From positions 1-45,875 of the IMG/VR virus record IMGVR_UViG_3300021057_000275: a stretch of 45,875 nt of DNA, one strand, 5' to 3'. This document shows positions 32,856 through 41,425 of this stretch, one piece after another; the stretch's first letter is position 1, and every line of letters begins with the position of its first letter. Below the pieces are notes generated by a model. The model made no database searches. It was not told where the DNA came from and saw nothing but the letters and a program-made list of their open reading frames with translations. The stretch comes from a virus. The position numbers were made by a program, and so were the translations under genes.

Positions 32856-33334
32856 CTCATCGCCTCAGCTAGTCCACGCTCAACACCAGCAGCAACAAGT
32901 TCACGAATGCGGGCAGTCATCTGCTCGGCAGCAGGCTGCATATACGGCTTCGGTTTGATACCCTTGCGGGCAATGCTGCGAGCAATCAGGTACGTCGCGC
33001 TTTCCAGCGGCTTTCCAGTTAGGCCGGTCTTCTGCTTCACCCACTCCTGCAGTCCATTGCCAGTACCAGGCTGTTTGCCAGGCTTGCGACCGAGTTCCAC
33101 CGAAAGAGCGTAGTTCGTTCCCGGGGCAATCAGTCGCTTCAGTCGACCCAAAACCACCATGCGTATGCTGTTGACCAAGGTGCTGAAAGACTTGGGCGCC
33201 AACTCACGGGCACGGCGAGTTAATTCCAGCCCTGCACGATCGAGAGCGAGCTCAACATTGCGCTCGACTTGTGCAGGTGCTTTCTTAAGCCCTTCAAGCA
33301 CTTGCTTGCTGTCGATGCTGATGCGGGTTTCCAT
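32852..33334 (-). CDS. HK97 gp10-like tail completion protein
   Basis: A 160-residue protein with AQVERNVELALDRAGLELTRRARELAPKS near the start, the pattern of HK97 gp10-type neck proteins. Contains conserved Lys/Arg-rich helices and a C-terminal helix. ATG overlaps the next-upstream stop (TGATG). Confidence 0.78.
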   Translation of the reverse strand: METRISIDSKQVLEGLKKAPAQVERNVELALDRAGLELTRRARELAPKSFSTLVNSIRMVVLGRLKRLIAPGTNYALSVELGRKPGKQPGTGNGLQEWVKQKTGLTGKPLESATYLIARSIARKGIKPKPYMQPAAEQMTARIRELVAAGVERGLAEAMR

Positions 33335-33657
33335 CAGATCAACACCCCTTTCGCTACTGCCAGCCCGAGCAATGCCACCAGTCCTATCACGCCAGAGACT
33401 ACCCAGCCTCGAGCCATGCGCATCGTGGGCATTTCAGCCTCAATCTTGCGCAGGCGCTCTTCGTGATCGTTGATTTCCAAAAAAGCCCTGGTCAGTCCGT
33501 TGCGGGTTTCCGCATGGGCGACTTCCAGCCTGACCAGTTCCTTCAGGCTTCCATCGATCGATCTAACCGCATCACGTACCTCATGCACGGTTTTCTCCAA
33601 AAAATCGACGCGACTTTCCAGCTGGTCCTTTTCACCGTGAGGGGGTTGCGCCGGCAT
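33334..33657 (-). CDS. Coiled-coil protein with C-terminal TM (XhlA-like lysis protein)
   Basis: A 107-residue protein. Residues 10-77 form a strong coiled coil (SRVDFLEKTVHEVRDAVRS), and 84-106 (GWVVSGVIGLVALLGLAVAKGV) is a single TM helix. The pattern matches the haemolysin XhlA family, found in phage lysis cassettes. It lies beside the spanins and holin. Its start overlaps the spanin gene end. Role in lysis is inferred. Confidence 0.68.
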   Translation of the reverse strand: MPAQPPHGEKDQLESRVDFLEKTVHEVRDAVRSIDGSLKELVRLEVAHAETRNGLTRAFLEINDHEERLRKIEAEMPTMRMARGWVVSGVIGLVALLGLAVAKGVLI

Positions 33658-34198
33658 TTCGTTTTCCCCGTAACAAGTCGATCAGTTTGCGTTGCCGTTC
33701 TCTGTCTTCGGCGCAGCTTTCGGCGTTGGTTTTGTGGTTTCCAAGCGCTTCGCGGGGCGTAGCGGGACCGGTTCCGACGGATAGGTCAACAGCTCCTCCG
33801 GTATGTCCAGGGAGTCCGTTCGGGAACAAGGCATCGTTGTACAGCCCGACCCAATCAGCGCTAAGCATGCACACATGGGCAACAGCAGGCGGTGAATAAG
33901 GGGCCGGGATGCATTCTGAAAGCTGTGGATCTTGTGTGTCATCAAGCTTCTCCTGCCATTTTCTATAGTAATTTCCAGCCTTTCGGCGCCATTCAATGAC
34001 TTGCTTTGCGTATTCCCGACCAGTTGCCAGGGCGTCCAGGAAATCCTTTTGCGCCTTTTTCTCGGCCTTCAGCTCGATCGCATCGCGCCGGTCCGATTCG
34101 CGCGATAACCCTTTGGTGTATCCATGGCCCCAAACCGATCCACAGAGAATCACTACTGCAAGAATCCGGTACGCCAGGGGAATGGATTTCAGGAGCAC
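33632..34198 (-). CDS. Inner-membrane spanin (Rz-like)
   Basis: A 188-residue protein from GTG 34198, with GGGAG six bases upstream; the frame's far upstream ATG is rejected since it would run through the lysozyme gene. Residues 1-30 hold a TM helix (SIPLAYRILAVVILCGSVW), and the rest is a periplasmic coiled coil with MLSADWVGLYNDALF, a mark of Rz proteins. It overlaps the lysis gene before and contains the outer-membrane spanin gene in another frame. Confidence 0.82.
   Translation of the reverse strand: MLLKSIPLAYRILAVVILCGSVWGHGYTKGLSRESDRRDAIELKAEKKAQKDFLDALATGREYAKQVIEWRRKAGNYYRKWQEKLDDTQDPQLSECIPAPYSPPAVAHVCMLSADWVGLYNDALFPNGLPGHTGGAVDLSVGTGPATPREALGNHKTNAESCAEDRERQRKLIDLLRGKRNAGATPSR
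33682..33942 (-). CDS. Outer-membrane spanin (Rz1-like lipoprotein), nested
   Basis: An 86-residue frame inside the Rz gene in another frame. ATG 33942 follows AGGAGA by six bases. The N terminus is a lipoprotein signal peptide (LLLPMCACLALIGSGC) with lipobox Cys, then a Pro-rich tail (PVPLRPAKRLETTKPTP). Nested Rz1 genes are classic in phage lysis cassettes. The pair would fuse inner and outer membrane at lysis. Confidence 0.82.
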   Translation of the reverse strand: MTHKIHSFQNASRPLIHRLLLPMCACLALIGSGCTTMPCSRTDSLDIPEELLTYPSEPVPLRPAKRLETTKPTPKAAPKTENGNAN

Positions 34199-34905
34199 GT
34201 GATACTCCCACCCCAGCTCGCATAGACGGGTTGCCAGCGAAGCAGGATATTGCGTGGGTACCCCCTGTTTTCGCGCCAGTTGGCGACGGATCGTCCGGCG
34301 TTCACTTTTTCCACATGCCCAAACCAGCGCGAACGATCGAGTCCGGATTCGGAAGCGAGCTTCTGGTCGCGGTAGACCCATCCAAGGCCGCCGTTATAAG
34401 AAGATAGGGTCATACCCATCCGCTGGCAGTTGTCAGAAGCCTTGATCCGATCCCATAGGTGCCGGTCATAGGTCACCAAGGCCCGCAAGGCCCATCCTGG
34501 GTTATACGGCTGCGGCTCACCCCACTTGTAGGCGCCCGAGATCCACGTCGCCGTTGCCGGCATGAACTGGGCAAGGCCCTGCGCACCCACGCGGGAACGC
34601 GCCTCGGATTTCCACATGCTTTCTTGATGGATCTGCGCGGCGAAAACAGCTACTGGAGCCTGCAAGCCCCACGCAGCATGCGCATGGCGGGTCAGGTCGC
34701 GCTGATATGGTTTTGCAGCGGCGGGGATAGTGGCAGCATGGGCCGGCGTGAAGAACCCGCCCCACCACAGAACTAGGCTCCAGAGAAGAACCCGCAGGCA
34801 ACAAGCGGCGATTGAATACTTCGGCGGAGTCTGCCCATGTTTAAGAGCGTGGATGGTTACCGATATCGCCATTAGAACGATGATGATGATCTGAGGCGCG
34901 CCCAT
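34189..34905 (-). CDS. Endolysin: lytic transglycosylase fused to a holin-like N terminus
   Basis: A 238-residue protein from ATG 34905 (TGATG overlap with the holin stop). Residues 5-20 and 36-52 are TM-like (MGAPQIIIIVLMAISV; LRVLLWSLVLWWGGFF), and the whole stretch resembles small two-TM phage proteins ending in WGGFF. The remainder is an SLT transglycosylase with catalytic Glu95 in IHQESMWKSEARSRVGAQGL. A signal-peptide-like AHA-A lies at the junction. It could be a fusion of a holin-like protein with an endolysin, or an exported endolysin anchored by two helices. Confidence 0.83.
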   Translation of the reverse strand: MGAPQIIIIVLMAISVTIHALKHGQTPPKYSIAACCLRVLLWSLVLWWGGFFTPAHAATIPAAAKPYQRDLTRHAHAAWGLQAPVAVFAAQIHQESMWKSEARSRVGAQGLAQFMPATATWISGAYKWGEPQPYNPGWALRALVTYDRHLWDRIKASDNCQRMGMTLSSYNGGLGWVYRDQKLASESGLDRSRWFGHVEKVNAGRSVANWRENRGYPRNILLRWQPVYASWGGSITCS

Positions 34906-35174
34906 CACACCCCCAAGCTCACCGCTACCATGGCGGCGCCGACAATGATGGCGCGCCGCAGCATCGCGGATGCGTGTGCTTCAACCAGTTTCACCTGGTC
35001 GGGGCGCGAATACGGAAACAAGGAACGATCAATCCAGTACCCCGCAACCGCGCCCATAGTTATCAACGAAAGCTTGTACAGCGAAACGGGAAGCTGTTGC
35101 GGCGCCACCAGGTAGATGACGATGAGGAGCCCGATGGTGAAAAGCAGCCAATCGGTCATTCTTGGAATCTTCAT
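34905..35174 (-). CDS. Phage holin (Phage_holin_8-like)
   Basis: An 89-residue protein with TM helices at about 8-25 and 33-50 and a C-terminal hydrophobic helix (AIIVGAAMVAVSLGV). VAPQQLPVSLYKLSLITMGAVAGYW followed by DRSLFPYSRPD matches a known holin family. ATG has GGAGG seven bases upstream and is ATGA-coupled. It precedes the endolysin and spanin genes. Confidence 0.82.
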   Translation of the reverse strand: MKIPRMTDWLLFTIGLLIVIYLVAPQQLPVSLYKLSLITMGAVAGYWIDRSLFPYSRPDQVKLVEAHASAMLRRAIIVGAAMVAVSLGV

Positions 35175-35785
35175 CGCACTGCCTCCATAAATTCATCCAT
35201 CAATGCCTGATACAGGGCAGCAGGCGTGCCGTTACGCGGCGCACTCGAAATACCGTCCCGCATCTGTACCGGCTTTCCTATGTTGCGGATCGCCATCTCA
35301 CGCATGGCCTCAGCCTGGGCGCGTAGCAGCAGTAACCCACGCTGGCCTGAAAGGATGGTGCTATTGCCATCCTCGTCACCCAGTTGGTGCGAGGCGAAAT
35401 ACCAGTATTGGTAATTGCTGCCGAGCACCGAGATCTGATGCGCGGTCGGCGCCGGAGCAAATTGAAGCTCCCGCTCGCCCCCGTTTTCGGCGACGACGAC
35501 ATCTGGCAGCTTCCCCGGCCAGCCCTTATCCCAAGGCTGGTATCGGCGATCAGTGCCCCACAGCGCTGATTTGTAGGTCAGCAAATCAGCGGGCGCGGGG
35601 TAGTTGTATTGATCCGCCACCAGAGTCACCTCGCCTAGCAAGGTGCGGGGACGGACGCGGTGAAAATCCAGGACGGCCTTGTCCACACAGCGCAGCAAAT
35701 CCGCGCCGTCGTCGGCGTCAAAGACACTGGCCGCGTCGTGAAGGCTCGCCTTCAGATCCTCGGCCAATTCCGTCCTGGTCATCAT
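35171..35785 (-). CDS. Head completion or head-tail connector protein (putative)
   Basis: A 204-residue protein (MMTRTELAEDLKASLHDAA, LLRCVDKAVLDFHRVRPR, YNYPAPADLL) with a helical fold like head-tail connector proteins. Between capsid/connector genes and the lysis cassette. ATG with GGAG eight bases upstream. Assignment by position and size. Confidence 0.64.
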   Translation of the reverse strand: MMTRTELAEDLKASLHDAASVFDADDGADLLRCVDKAVLDFHRVRPRTLLGEVTLVADQYNYPAPADLLTYKSALWGTDRRYQPWDKGWPGKLPDVVVAENGGERELQFAPAPTAHQISVLGSNYQYWYFASHQLGDEDGNSTILSGQRGLLLLRAQAEAMREMAIRNIGKPVQMRDGISSAPRNGTPAALYQALMDEFMEAVR

Positions 35786-35790
35786 TACTG

Positions 35791-36339
35791 CTACTCCGCC
35801 TTAGCCGCAGATTGCTTCAGCGTTTCGATCTGCGCGTTCAGCAGCTCGTCGAGCTTGTCATCCGGCAGTGCGTTCCACGCTTCGGCGGTCAGGCCGCTGG
35901 CAAGATGTGCCGCGGCGACAACCTCCCCTAGTTGCACAGTCTTACCTTCCGCGATTTCGATGGTGGCCGACAGCTTGCTGCTACCGTGCAGCGATGGCTG
36001 TTGCTCACCTGTCGCTGGAGCAGCATTGGCCAGCAGCTTTTCAGCGATGGCGGACAGCACGCCCTTGCGGGCAGCGCCTTGCTGTTCCATCTCGCCGAGC
36101 TTTTCGATCTCCTCGGTGCTCATGTGCTCGAGCGCGGCGACCACGGTCTGCACGTTGTGCGACAGCAGATCGGCGAAGGGATCGATCTCGGGTGCAGGCA
36201 CAGCGACCGGTTCCTGTGGACGCAAATGGGGCGGCACCTGGCTTTCTGGTATGTCGCGAGTCTCGCCCGCCGGTACCATATAGCTGCCGACAAAAAGAGT
36301 GATCTTGGTGAGGTTTGATACTGGGATACGGCGTTCCAT
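35791..36339 (-). CDS. Virion-associated protein near capsid, unknown
   Basis: A 182-residue protein starting MERRIPVSNLTKITLFVGS, with AGGAG six bases before the ATG at 36339. First 30 residues are beta, then a Pro-rich linker and helices (EEIEKLGEMEQQGAARKG). It follows the capsid gene directly and could be a capsid decoration or connector protein. No family recognised. Confidence 0.66.
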   Translation of the reverse strand: MERRIPVSNLTKITLFVGSYMVPAGETRDIPESQVPPHLRPQEPVAVPAPEIDPFADLLSHNVQTVVAALEHMSTEEIEKLGEMEQQGAARKGVLSAIAEKLLANAAPATGEQQPSLHGSSKLSATIEIAEGKTVQLGEVVAAAHLASGLTAEAWNALPDDKLDELLNAQIETLKQSAAKAE

Positions 36340-36431
36340 ATCGGTCTCCTGTCGTCCCGGACCATCTCCGCCTCGCCCGTGGGTTGCCACGAGGTCTACG
36401 GCGGATGATGGTTTCAGGGCTGGGTTATGGA

Positions 36432-38999
36432 TTAACGATCGACGCGGCCAGTACCGCTGTACACGACGATCGAGGTCAGAGCGCCCTTTAGCAGCTGGGG
36501 CGTGTGTACGACGATGAACTGATCACCGTAGGCTTCCTTCTTGCCAGTGAAACGGCCGTTGGAATCCTTCTGGTTCTCCAACTCGCCCAGGGTCCACGGC
36601 TTGACCATGCGGAAGCGCACGGTGCCGCGTTCGCCGATGACCGTCCGGACATCGCCATGAGGCAAGCCTGGCGCGAAGCTACGGAAACCGGGAACGTCCT
36701 TGATACGGCCAAGGTTGCCGTCAGCGGACAAGTCGGTGCCCGGGCGCTTGTGGTTCGCGCCGAACTGCTTGGCCTGCTCGATCTGCGTCATCAAGGTGCC
36801 GCTCATCAAAGCCATGTTGGCCATGTATGCGCGGTCCTCGATGATGGTCTTGCGCAGGCCGAAGCGGTACAGGAATTGGTCGTACTTCACATCGGCTTCC
36901 AGGCTGCCTAGATCGCTATCCCACTTGTAAACGTTGGTGGTGTATGTGTAGCTTGCGACCACTGCATGCGTGTTGCTCGGAGGAGTCGGCACACCCAACT
37001 CGTTGACGAAGGTAATTTCGCCCAGGTTGTAGTCGATGGTGTAGTACAGCCCTGCGGCTTGCGTGCCGGTGCCGTCGTATTCAGAACGGGCAACAGAGTT
37101 GGTTGTTACCGTGACCGCGTACAGCGTGCTACCCACTTGAACGCCCTGCAGGTCATAGATTTTCTTCGGACGAACAATCGGGAATTGATTTGTCACGAAG
37201 ATGGTCTTAGTCCCATCTGCAGTCGCTACCGCTTCGTTGCTGACCGCTACGGTAGAGTACTGGTCGGCCGCATTCAGGTGTTCGCCGAAGATCAGGCCTT
37301 CGCTGTCCTCGCCCACGATTCGCGAGGCATTGCGTGCATTTTCGGCCACGATATCGAAGTTAATCTGGCCGTTTCCGACCAGGTAGCGCAGTTCATCGGA
37401 CACTTCGAACGCCAGCTTTTGCGGGATGGGACGGGCTTCTTCCAGCGCTTGCTTCACTGCCGCACGTGCGATGCCCTGGCCTTCATACTTGCGGGCATTG
37501 GCTACGCCGGCACCGGTCGTATCGCGGTAGCTGTAAGGCAACTGGATAGTGCTGCCGAACTGCGCAGTGCCGACATCGCACAATCCCAGGCCAACCAGTT
37601 GATACAACGCTTCACGCACTACGGTACGCTCAAAGATTGCAGGCACGGCGACGTCGGATACGACCGAATCCCCTGCTGCCAGGCGGCGATGGGCATCGCA
37701 TTCACGATGCAGGCGCTCCGCATGCAAAGAGTCGTAGAGGGCCAGGGCCTGATCGACCAGTGCGCGATTACCCTCGATCGGGACACCGCCCGACAAGGTG
37801 TAGCGCCTATGGCTTGGCATGTTACCGAACACGCGCTTGTCGACTTCTTCCTGCAGTGCCTTGATCTGGTTGGAGCTGTCTACGCTGATGTGGACATTGC
37901 CTTGCGGCCAGTTCCAACCCAGGTCCGTCAGCTTTTTCGCCGCGGCCATCTTGTTGCCGAAGGCGATCTGGTTGTCGGCCAGCTTCTTGACTTGATCGCC
38001 AGTCATTTCAGCCGTGATCAGGTCGACGACCGACTCCGCCAGTTCTTTCTTGGTGGTTTCATCGAAACCGGAAACTGCGTTGATCGTATCGGTCAGCATC
38101 TTCACGTTGCCGTCCCGCTTCTCGGCCAGTTGCTTGGCTTCGTTAGCGACGCGCTCGGTTTCTTGCTGCATCAACTTCTTGACTTCCTCGGCGGACAGCC
38201 CGCCCTTGAAGTCAGGTGCCTGGATCGACAGAGTGACGATACGGTCGCCGATCTGCTCGGCCAGCTTCTTGCCCGACTCCTCGAAGGAAGTCATCAGTGC
38301 AGCTGCCTGGCCTTCGTCGGTCAGCGGCTCGACGGCCTTTTCAAAGGCCTCGGTTAGGGATTTGACTACGGGAGCGGCCAGGTTCAAGCCGGCCAGGATA
38401 GCCATCAATTTGGCGACGAGTGCTTTATGCATGTTAGTAATCTCCGCGAGTAAAGTGGATTGCAATTCGGGATGGAGCAACGTGGGGACACCGGAATCGT
38501 CAATTTCGGAAAGCTGCACAGGATCCAGTCGCTTCACGACCGGCCGCACGCACAGCCCTGCACCGAGCATCACGGGGCCATAGGCCTTGCCGGTCTCGTT
38601 GTCCTTGAAGTTCTCCTGATATTCGATCGAGAGGTAGCGGTAACCCTTGTTCTTGATGGCGTCGACGCCTAGAGGCGTCCATTCCACCAGCGCACGCAGC
38701 CGGTCGCCTTCGACGGCCAGCTTGAGCACCTTGGCTGCTGCGCCATCGCTGGGGCGATGCGATACGTCGAAAAAGATTTCTTGCCCGTAAGCGTTGTTTT
38801 CGAAGTTCGCGACCATGGCCAACAGCATTTGTCGGCTGATCTCGAATTTGCCGTAACGGGGATCGCTAAACGTACCAGTGCGGGTAACCGTCACCCAGCT
38901 GGTCTTTTTACCTTCCTCCAGGTTCACATGGAGTCCGGACAGGAATCGCACTGTCCCGGGATCGGCTTCGGATAGCTGTATGGTTTTGGCTGGCTGCAT
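36432..38999 (-). CDS. Capsid maturation protease fused to scaffold and major capsid protein
   Basis: An 855-residue polyprotein; ATG 38999 has GGAGG at five bases. Residues about 40-165 match the Mu gpI-like capsid protease (SDPRYGKFEISRQMLLAM, FFDVSHRPSDGAA). A helical, Lys/Glu-rich region (about 190-360) looks like scaffold. From about 370 to the end is a major capsid protein (QVDKRVFGNMPSHRRYTL; ARKYEGQGIARAAVKQAL). An in-frame ATG at 38432, with GGAG nine bases before, could make scaffold-capsid alone. Fusion of protease to capsid is unusual; the protease must cut itself free. Confidence 0.83.
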   Translation of the reverse strand: MQPAKTIQLSEADPGTVRFLSGLHVNLEEGKKTSWVTVTRTGTFSDPRYGKFEISRQMLLAMVANFENNAYGQEIFFDVSHRPSDGAAAKVLKLAVEGDRLRALVEWTPLGVDAIKNKGYRYLSIEYQENFKDNETGKAYGPVMLGAGLCVRPVVKRLDPVQLSEIDDSGVPTLLHPELQSTLLAEITNMHKALVAKLMAILAGLNLAAPVVKSLTEAFEKAVEPLTDEGQAAALMTSFEESGKKLAEQIGDRIVTLSIQAPDFKGGLSAEEVKKLMQQETERVANEAKQLAEKRDGNVKMLTDTINAVSGFDETTKKELAESVVDLITAEMTGDQVKKLADNQIAFGNKMAAAKKLTDLGWNWPQGNVHISVDSSNQIKALQEEVDKRVFGNMPSHRRYTLSGGVPIEGNRALVDQALALYDSLHAERLHRECDAHRRLAAGDSVVSDVAVPAIFERTVVREALYQLVGLGLCDVGTAQFGSTIQLPYSYRDTTGAGVANARKYEGQGIARAAVKQALEEARPIPQKLAFEVSDELRYLVGNGQINFDIVAENARNASRIVGEDSEGLIFGEHLNAADQYSTVAVSNEAVATADGTKTIFVTNQFPIVRPKKIYDLQGVQVGSTLYAVTVTTNSVARSEYDGTGTQAAGLYYTIDYNLGEITFVNELGVPTPPSNTHAVVASYTYTTNVYKWDSDLGSLEADVKYDQFLYRFGLRKTIIEDRAYMANMALMSGTLMTQIEQAKQFGANHKRPGTDLSADGNLGRIKDVPGFRSFAPGLPHGDVRTVIGERGTVRFRMVKPWTLGELENQKDSNGRFTGKKEAYGDQFIVVHTPQLLKGALTSIVVYSGTGRVDR
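38432..38445 (-). promoter_or_regulatory. Internal ribosome site and start for scaffold-capsid product
   Basis: On the leftward strand GGAG precedes an in-frame ATG (38432) by nine bases at the boundary between protease and scaffold. Start there would give a 666-residue protein without the protease, echoing the Mu I/Z arrangement. Confidence 0.45.
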
Positions 39000-39100
39000 C
39001 AAATCCTCCAAGGGCTCCAGCGCGTGGGCGGCACATGGAAGGCGAGCGAGCCAGTGAGAGCCGCCCACGACGGAGCTGTGGCGAATGATGCGGTTTAGAT

Positions 39101-39128
39101 CAAGCCATGTTCAGGGGGGGTAAATGGC
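39101..39128. repeat. 28-bp motif, copy 1, before the capsid gene
   Basis: The sequence containing CATGTTCAGGGGGGGTA is repeated at 45621-45648; the first 22 bases are identical and 26 of 28 match. On the leftward strand it reads TACCCCCCCTGAACATGG and lies 101 bp before the capsid start. The region 39000-39225 holds no gene; it also has a TCCACA-TGTGGA hairpin at 39204-39220. Confidence 0.75.
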
Positions 39129-39225
39129 AGGGTGATGAAAAAACGGGCACGGCTACAGATAGCTCAAACAGTGCGGCAGCAGACAAGCCTGGGCACAGCT
39201 TTGTCCACAGATTTTGTGGATGGAT

Positions 39226-39567
39226 TTAGTGCAGGATTTGCACTGGGATACGGTTGCCGCTTGCGTCCTGCAATGTGGGAAGTTCTTCGTCGGGAGGGAC
39301 GTGCAACAATGCGGTTTGCTCCACAGTTAGCACCCAGCATTGTCCGAGAACGGCAAACATTTCGGCAGCATTGGCCAGGGGCTGCTCGATCTTGTAGGTC
39401 GTCGGCCAGGGATGGCTGACAATTTCGCCCGCCTTGACGGCGTCCAGCAGCAGCTCGAGCACAAGCTGGGCATCCCTGCCGCGCACCTGGCGCGCATCAG
39501 GATCCCATTCGAACTCGATATCCGGCTTGTGCCAGACCGAGGATTTCAAAGCGAGCTTACGGTACAT
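39226..39567 (-). CDS. Small virion-region protein, unknown
   Basis: A 113-residue protein overlapping the MuF gene end by 11 bases. Contains DARQVRGRDAQLVLELLLDAV, PWPTTYKIEQPLANAAEMFAV, mixed alpha/beta. No family recognised. A gap with the repeat follows. Confidence 0.6.
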   Translation of the reverse strand: MYRKLALKSSVWHKPDIEFEWDPDARQVRGRDAQLVLELLLDAVKAGEIVSHPWPTTYKIEQPLANAAEMFAVLGQCWVLTVEQTALLHVPPDEELPTLQDASGNRIPVQILH

Positions 39568-41425
39568 AGTGGAACAGCAGCCCGATCACCAAATTCAGCA
39601 TTTCTCGATCCTTTCCGACCAGCTCTTCAAGTCGCCAGGCCTGGCCCCCCAGCACGTCTTCAAAAGCCATTGTCATGACTTCGAGCGCGCCGTGCCTACC
39701 CAGGTAGTAGTGCCCGGAATATTCCTTACCTTGGTACGGGTTGCGGTACTTATCTTCGCGGGTCACCTCGCTTTTAGCATAGCCGTGATGCGGATACAAG
39801 TCTCTCATGCGCCGCAACGGGTCACCTTTCGTCCGCCGTCCATGCAGCTCCTGGAAGAAATCATCCAGCGAGGGCAAGGCGTGCTGCAGCCTATGGGTAT
39901 ATTCGTGCACCATGGTCGCAAAACTTCCGCCGCGGACAAAACCATCGCCGCCACGGGCAACCCCTGAAAACCCCAGCAAACCACGATAGTGCTGGCCGGC
40001 CACATCGGCAGGCAGTGTCACCTGTCCCCCGCGCGATGCCGAGTATTTGGCCCATAGAGGGCCAAGTCGATCGGCAGTCTTGGTCCAGTCGTCGGGAAAC
40101 AAGCGCGAAGCTGCCTTTACCAACTCCGCCCCCTTGCCACCGTTTTGCACCTTAGCCGGTGTATTGATGGGCCTCGCATCACTTAGGCGCGTGTGCAGGC
40201 TTTCGAGCAACTTGCCGCCATCCACCGATCCATCACCGCGGCGAGAGGATTCGATCAGCTCCGTGACGATCGGCTCGCCTCGAGAAATCATATCGTCCAC
40301 GTCCAGCCTTTTGGACGGTCGCGGCCTTGGAGGTTCTGGCGGTTGCTGCCCAATCCGCTTGCGCACTGAGCGCAATGGCGCTTTGATCATGCCCTGCGTC
40401 AATCCTCCGGACTTGAACACATCGTACTTGTGCTTTCCCAATACGCCGCGCTGTTGCGCTGGTGTAAGACGGTCAAGGGCTTGCATCGGCGTTTCCTTGC
40501 CTGCGCGATCCGCATCCGTCACTTCGTTCCTGAACACGATTTCCACATAACTCAATGTGTTCGGGTGCGCTGGCCAAGGGCACTTTTCACGGCTGGGATA
40601 CACCCCACGCCCGATTCCGTGAAGGTTGGCCGCGGCATGCAAATCACAGATGTCATACTTGGGATGCGCCGGCGAAAGCAGGAAGCGCCACCCAGCAAAG
40701 TCCGGATGATCCTCACCGCCGCGCATATATGCCTCCCCATGCGCCCGATTGAGCTCGGTTCGCATCAGTCGCATGGCATGGTCGAGAGGCGAACCATTGC
40801 CGGTCATGAGCTGGTTAATGATGGTCTGCGAGATCCGTGAGGCGTTAGCTGCGTCGATTTTTGCTTGCAAGTCCAACGGTACCGGCTTGCCCTGCAGCAG
40901 CAGTTCCCTAGCCGCCTGCCCTGCGCCGTATCCCTGGATCACCGCCTGCTCGATAGCATTGATGACGATGTCACGGGCGTGTCGATCGAGCCGCCAAATG
41001 CGGTCGGATAGCTGCAGGCCATCCCCGCCGATGAATGTGACGATGAATCGCAATGCCTCATCAGCTATACGTTGCGCCGCCAGGGTATTCAACAGCGGTA
41101 CCACTTCACCAGTTGCAGCAGTATACGGGCTGAGGCCCAGCGTTGCCGCCTGTTGCATACCTTGCTGCAACAGCAGGTCCCGGGCATCGCCCAGTTGTTT
41201 CAGTCGCGCATTGACCTGGCTCAGGACATCTTGTAGTTGTGTCAGTTCTATATTGTCATCGGCGCCCGCGGCGAGGCGAAGACTTTGTGTAATTTCATCA
41301 GCCGCTTGCTGGTAGATCGTCTGCAAACGCTGCAGCGCTTCGGCGTCGAGCTGATCCATCTGACGCTGAGCGACGGTGGTGGATCGGCGGATGCGGGCCT
41401 GCTGCGCCAGTCGCGACTCAGTCAT
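39557..41425 (-). CDS. MuF-like minor head protein with C-terminal metallopeptidase-like domain
   Basis: A 622-residue protein. Coiled-coil N terminus, then a MuF-like head morphogenesis domain at about 215-300 (RTELNRAHGEAYMRGGE; SPAHPKYDICDLHAAANLHG). A Pro-rich linker (360-372) leads to a C-terminal domain with HEYTH at 507-511, the HExxH zinc motif, and Glu582 or Glu589 about 75 residues on, as in gluzincin peptidases. MuF proteins with C-terminal effector domains are known as phage polymorphic toxins delivered or carried by the virion. The ATG overlaps the portal stop by eight bases. Confidence 0.83.
   Translation of the reverse strand: MTESRLAQQARIRRSTTVAQRQMDQLDAEALQRLQTIYQQAADEITQSLRLAAGADDNIELTQLQDVLSQVNARLKQLGDARDLLLQQGMQQAATLGLSPYTAATGEVVPLLNTLAAQRIADEALRFIVTFIGGDGLQLSDRIWRLDRHARDIVINAIEQAVIQGYGAGQAARELLLQGKPVPLDLQAKIDAANASRISQTIINQLMTGNGSPLDHAMRLMRTELNRAHGEAYMRGGEDHPDFAGWRFLLSPAHPKYDICDLHAAANLHGIGRGVYPSREKCPWPAHPNTLSYVEIVFRNEVTDADRAGKETPMQALDRLTPAQQRGVLGKHKYDVFKSGGLTQGMIKAPLRSVRKRIGQQPPEPPRPRPSKRLDVDDMISRGEPIVTELIESSRRGDGSVDGGKLLESLHTRLSDARPINTPAKVQNGGKGAELVKAASRLFPDDWTKTADRLGPLWAKYSASRGGQVTLPADVAGQHYRGLLGFSGVARGGDGFVRGGSFATMVHEYTHRLQHALPSLDDFFQELHGRRTKGDPLRRMRDLYPHHGYAKSEVTREDKYRNPYQGKEYSGHYYLGRHGALEVMTMAFEDVLGGQAWRLEELVGKDREMLNLVIGLLFHYVP

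Noticed and set aside
34199-34381. Extended N terminus of the Rz frame
   Set aside because: Would run through the lysozyme gene; GTG at 34198 has GGGAG and is followed directly by the TM helix.
36966-38357. Rightward 463-residue open frame
   Set aside because: Antisense shadow of the capsid polyprotein; no motif and no place in an operon.
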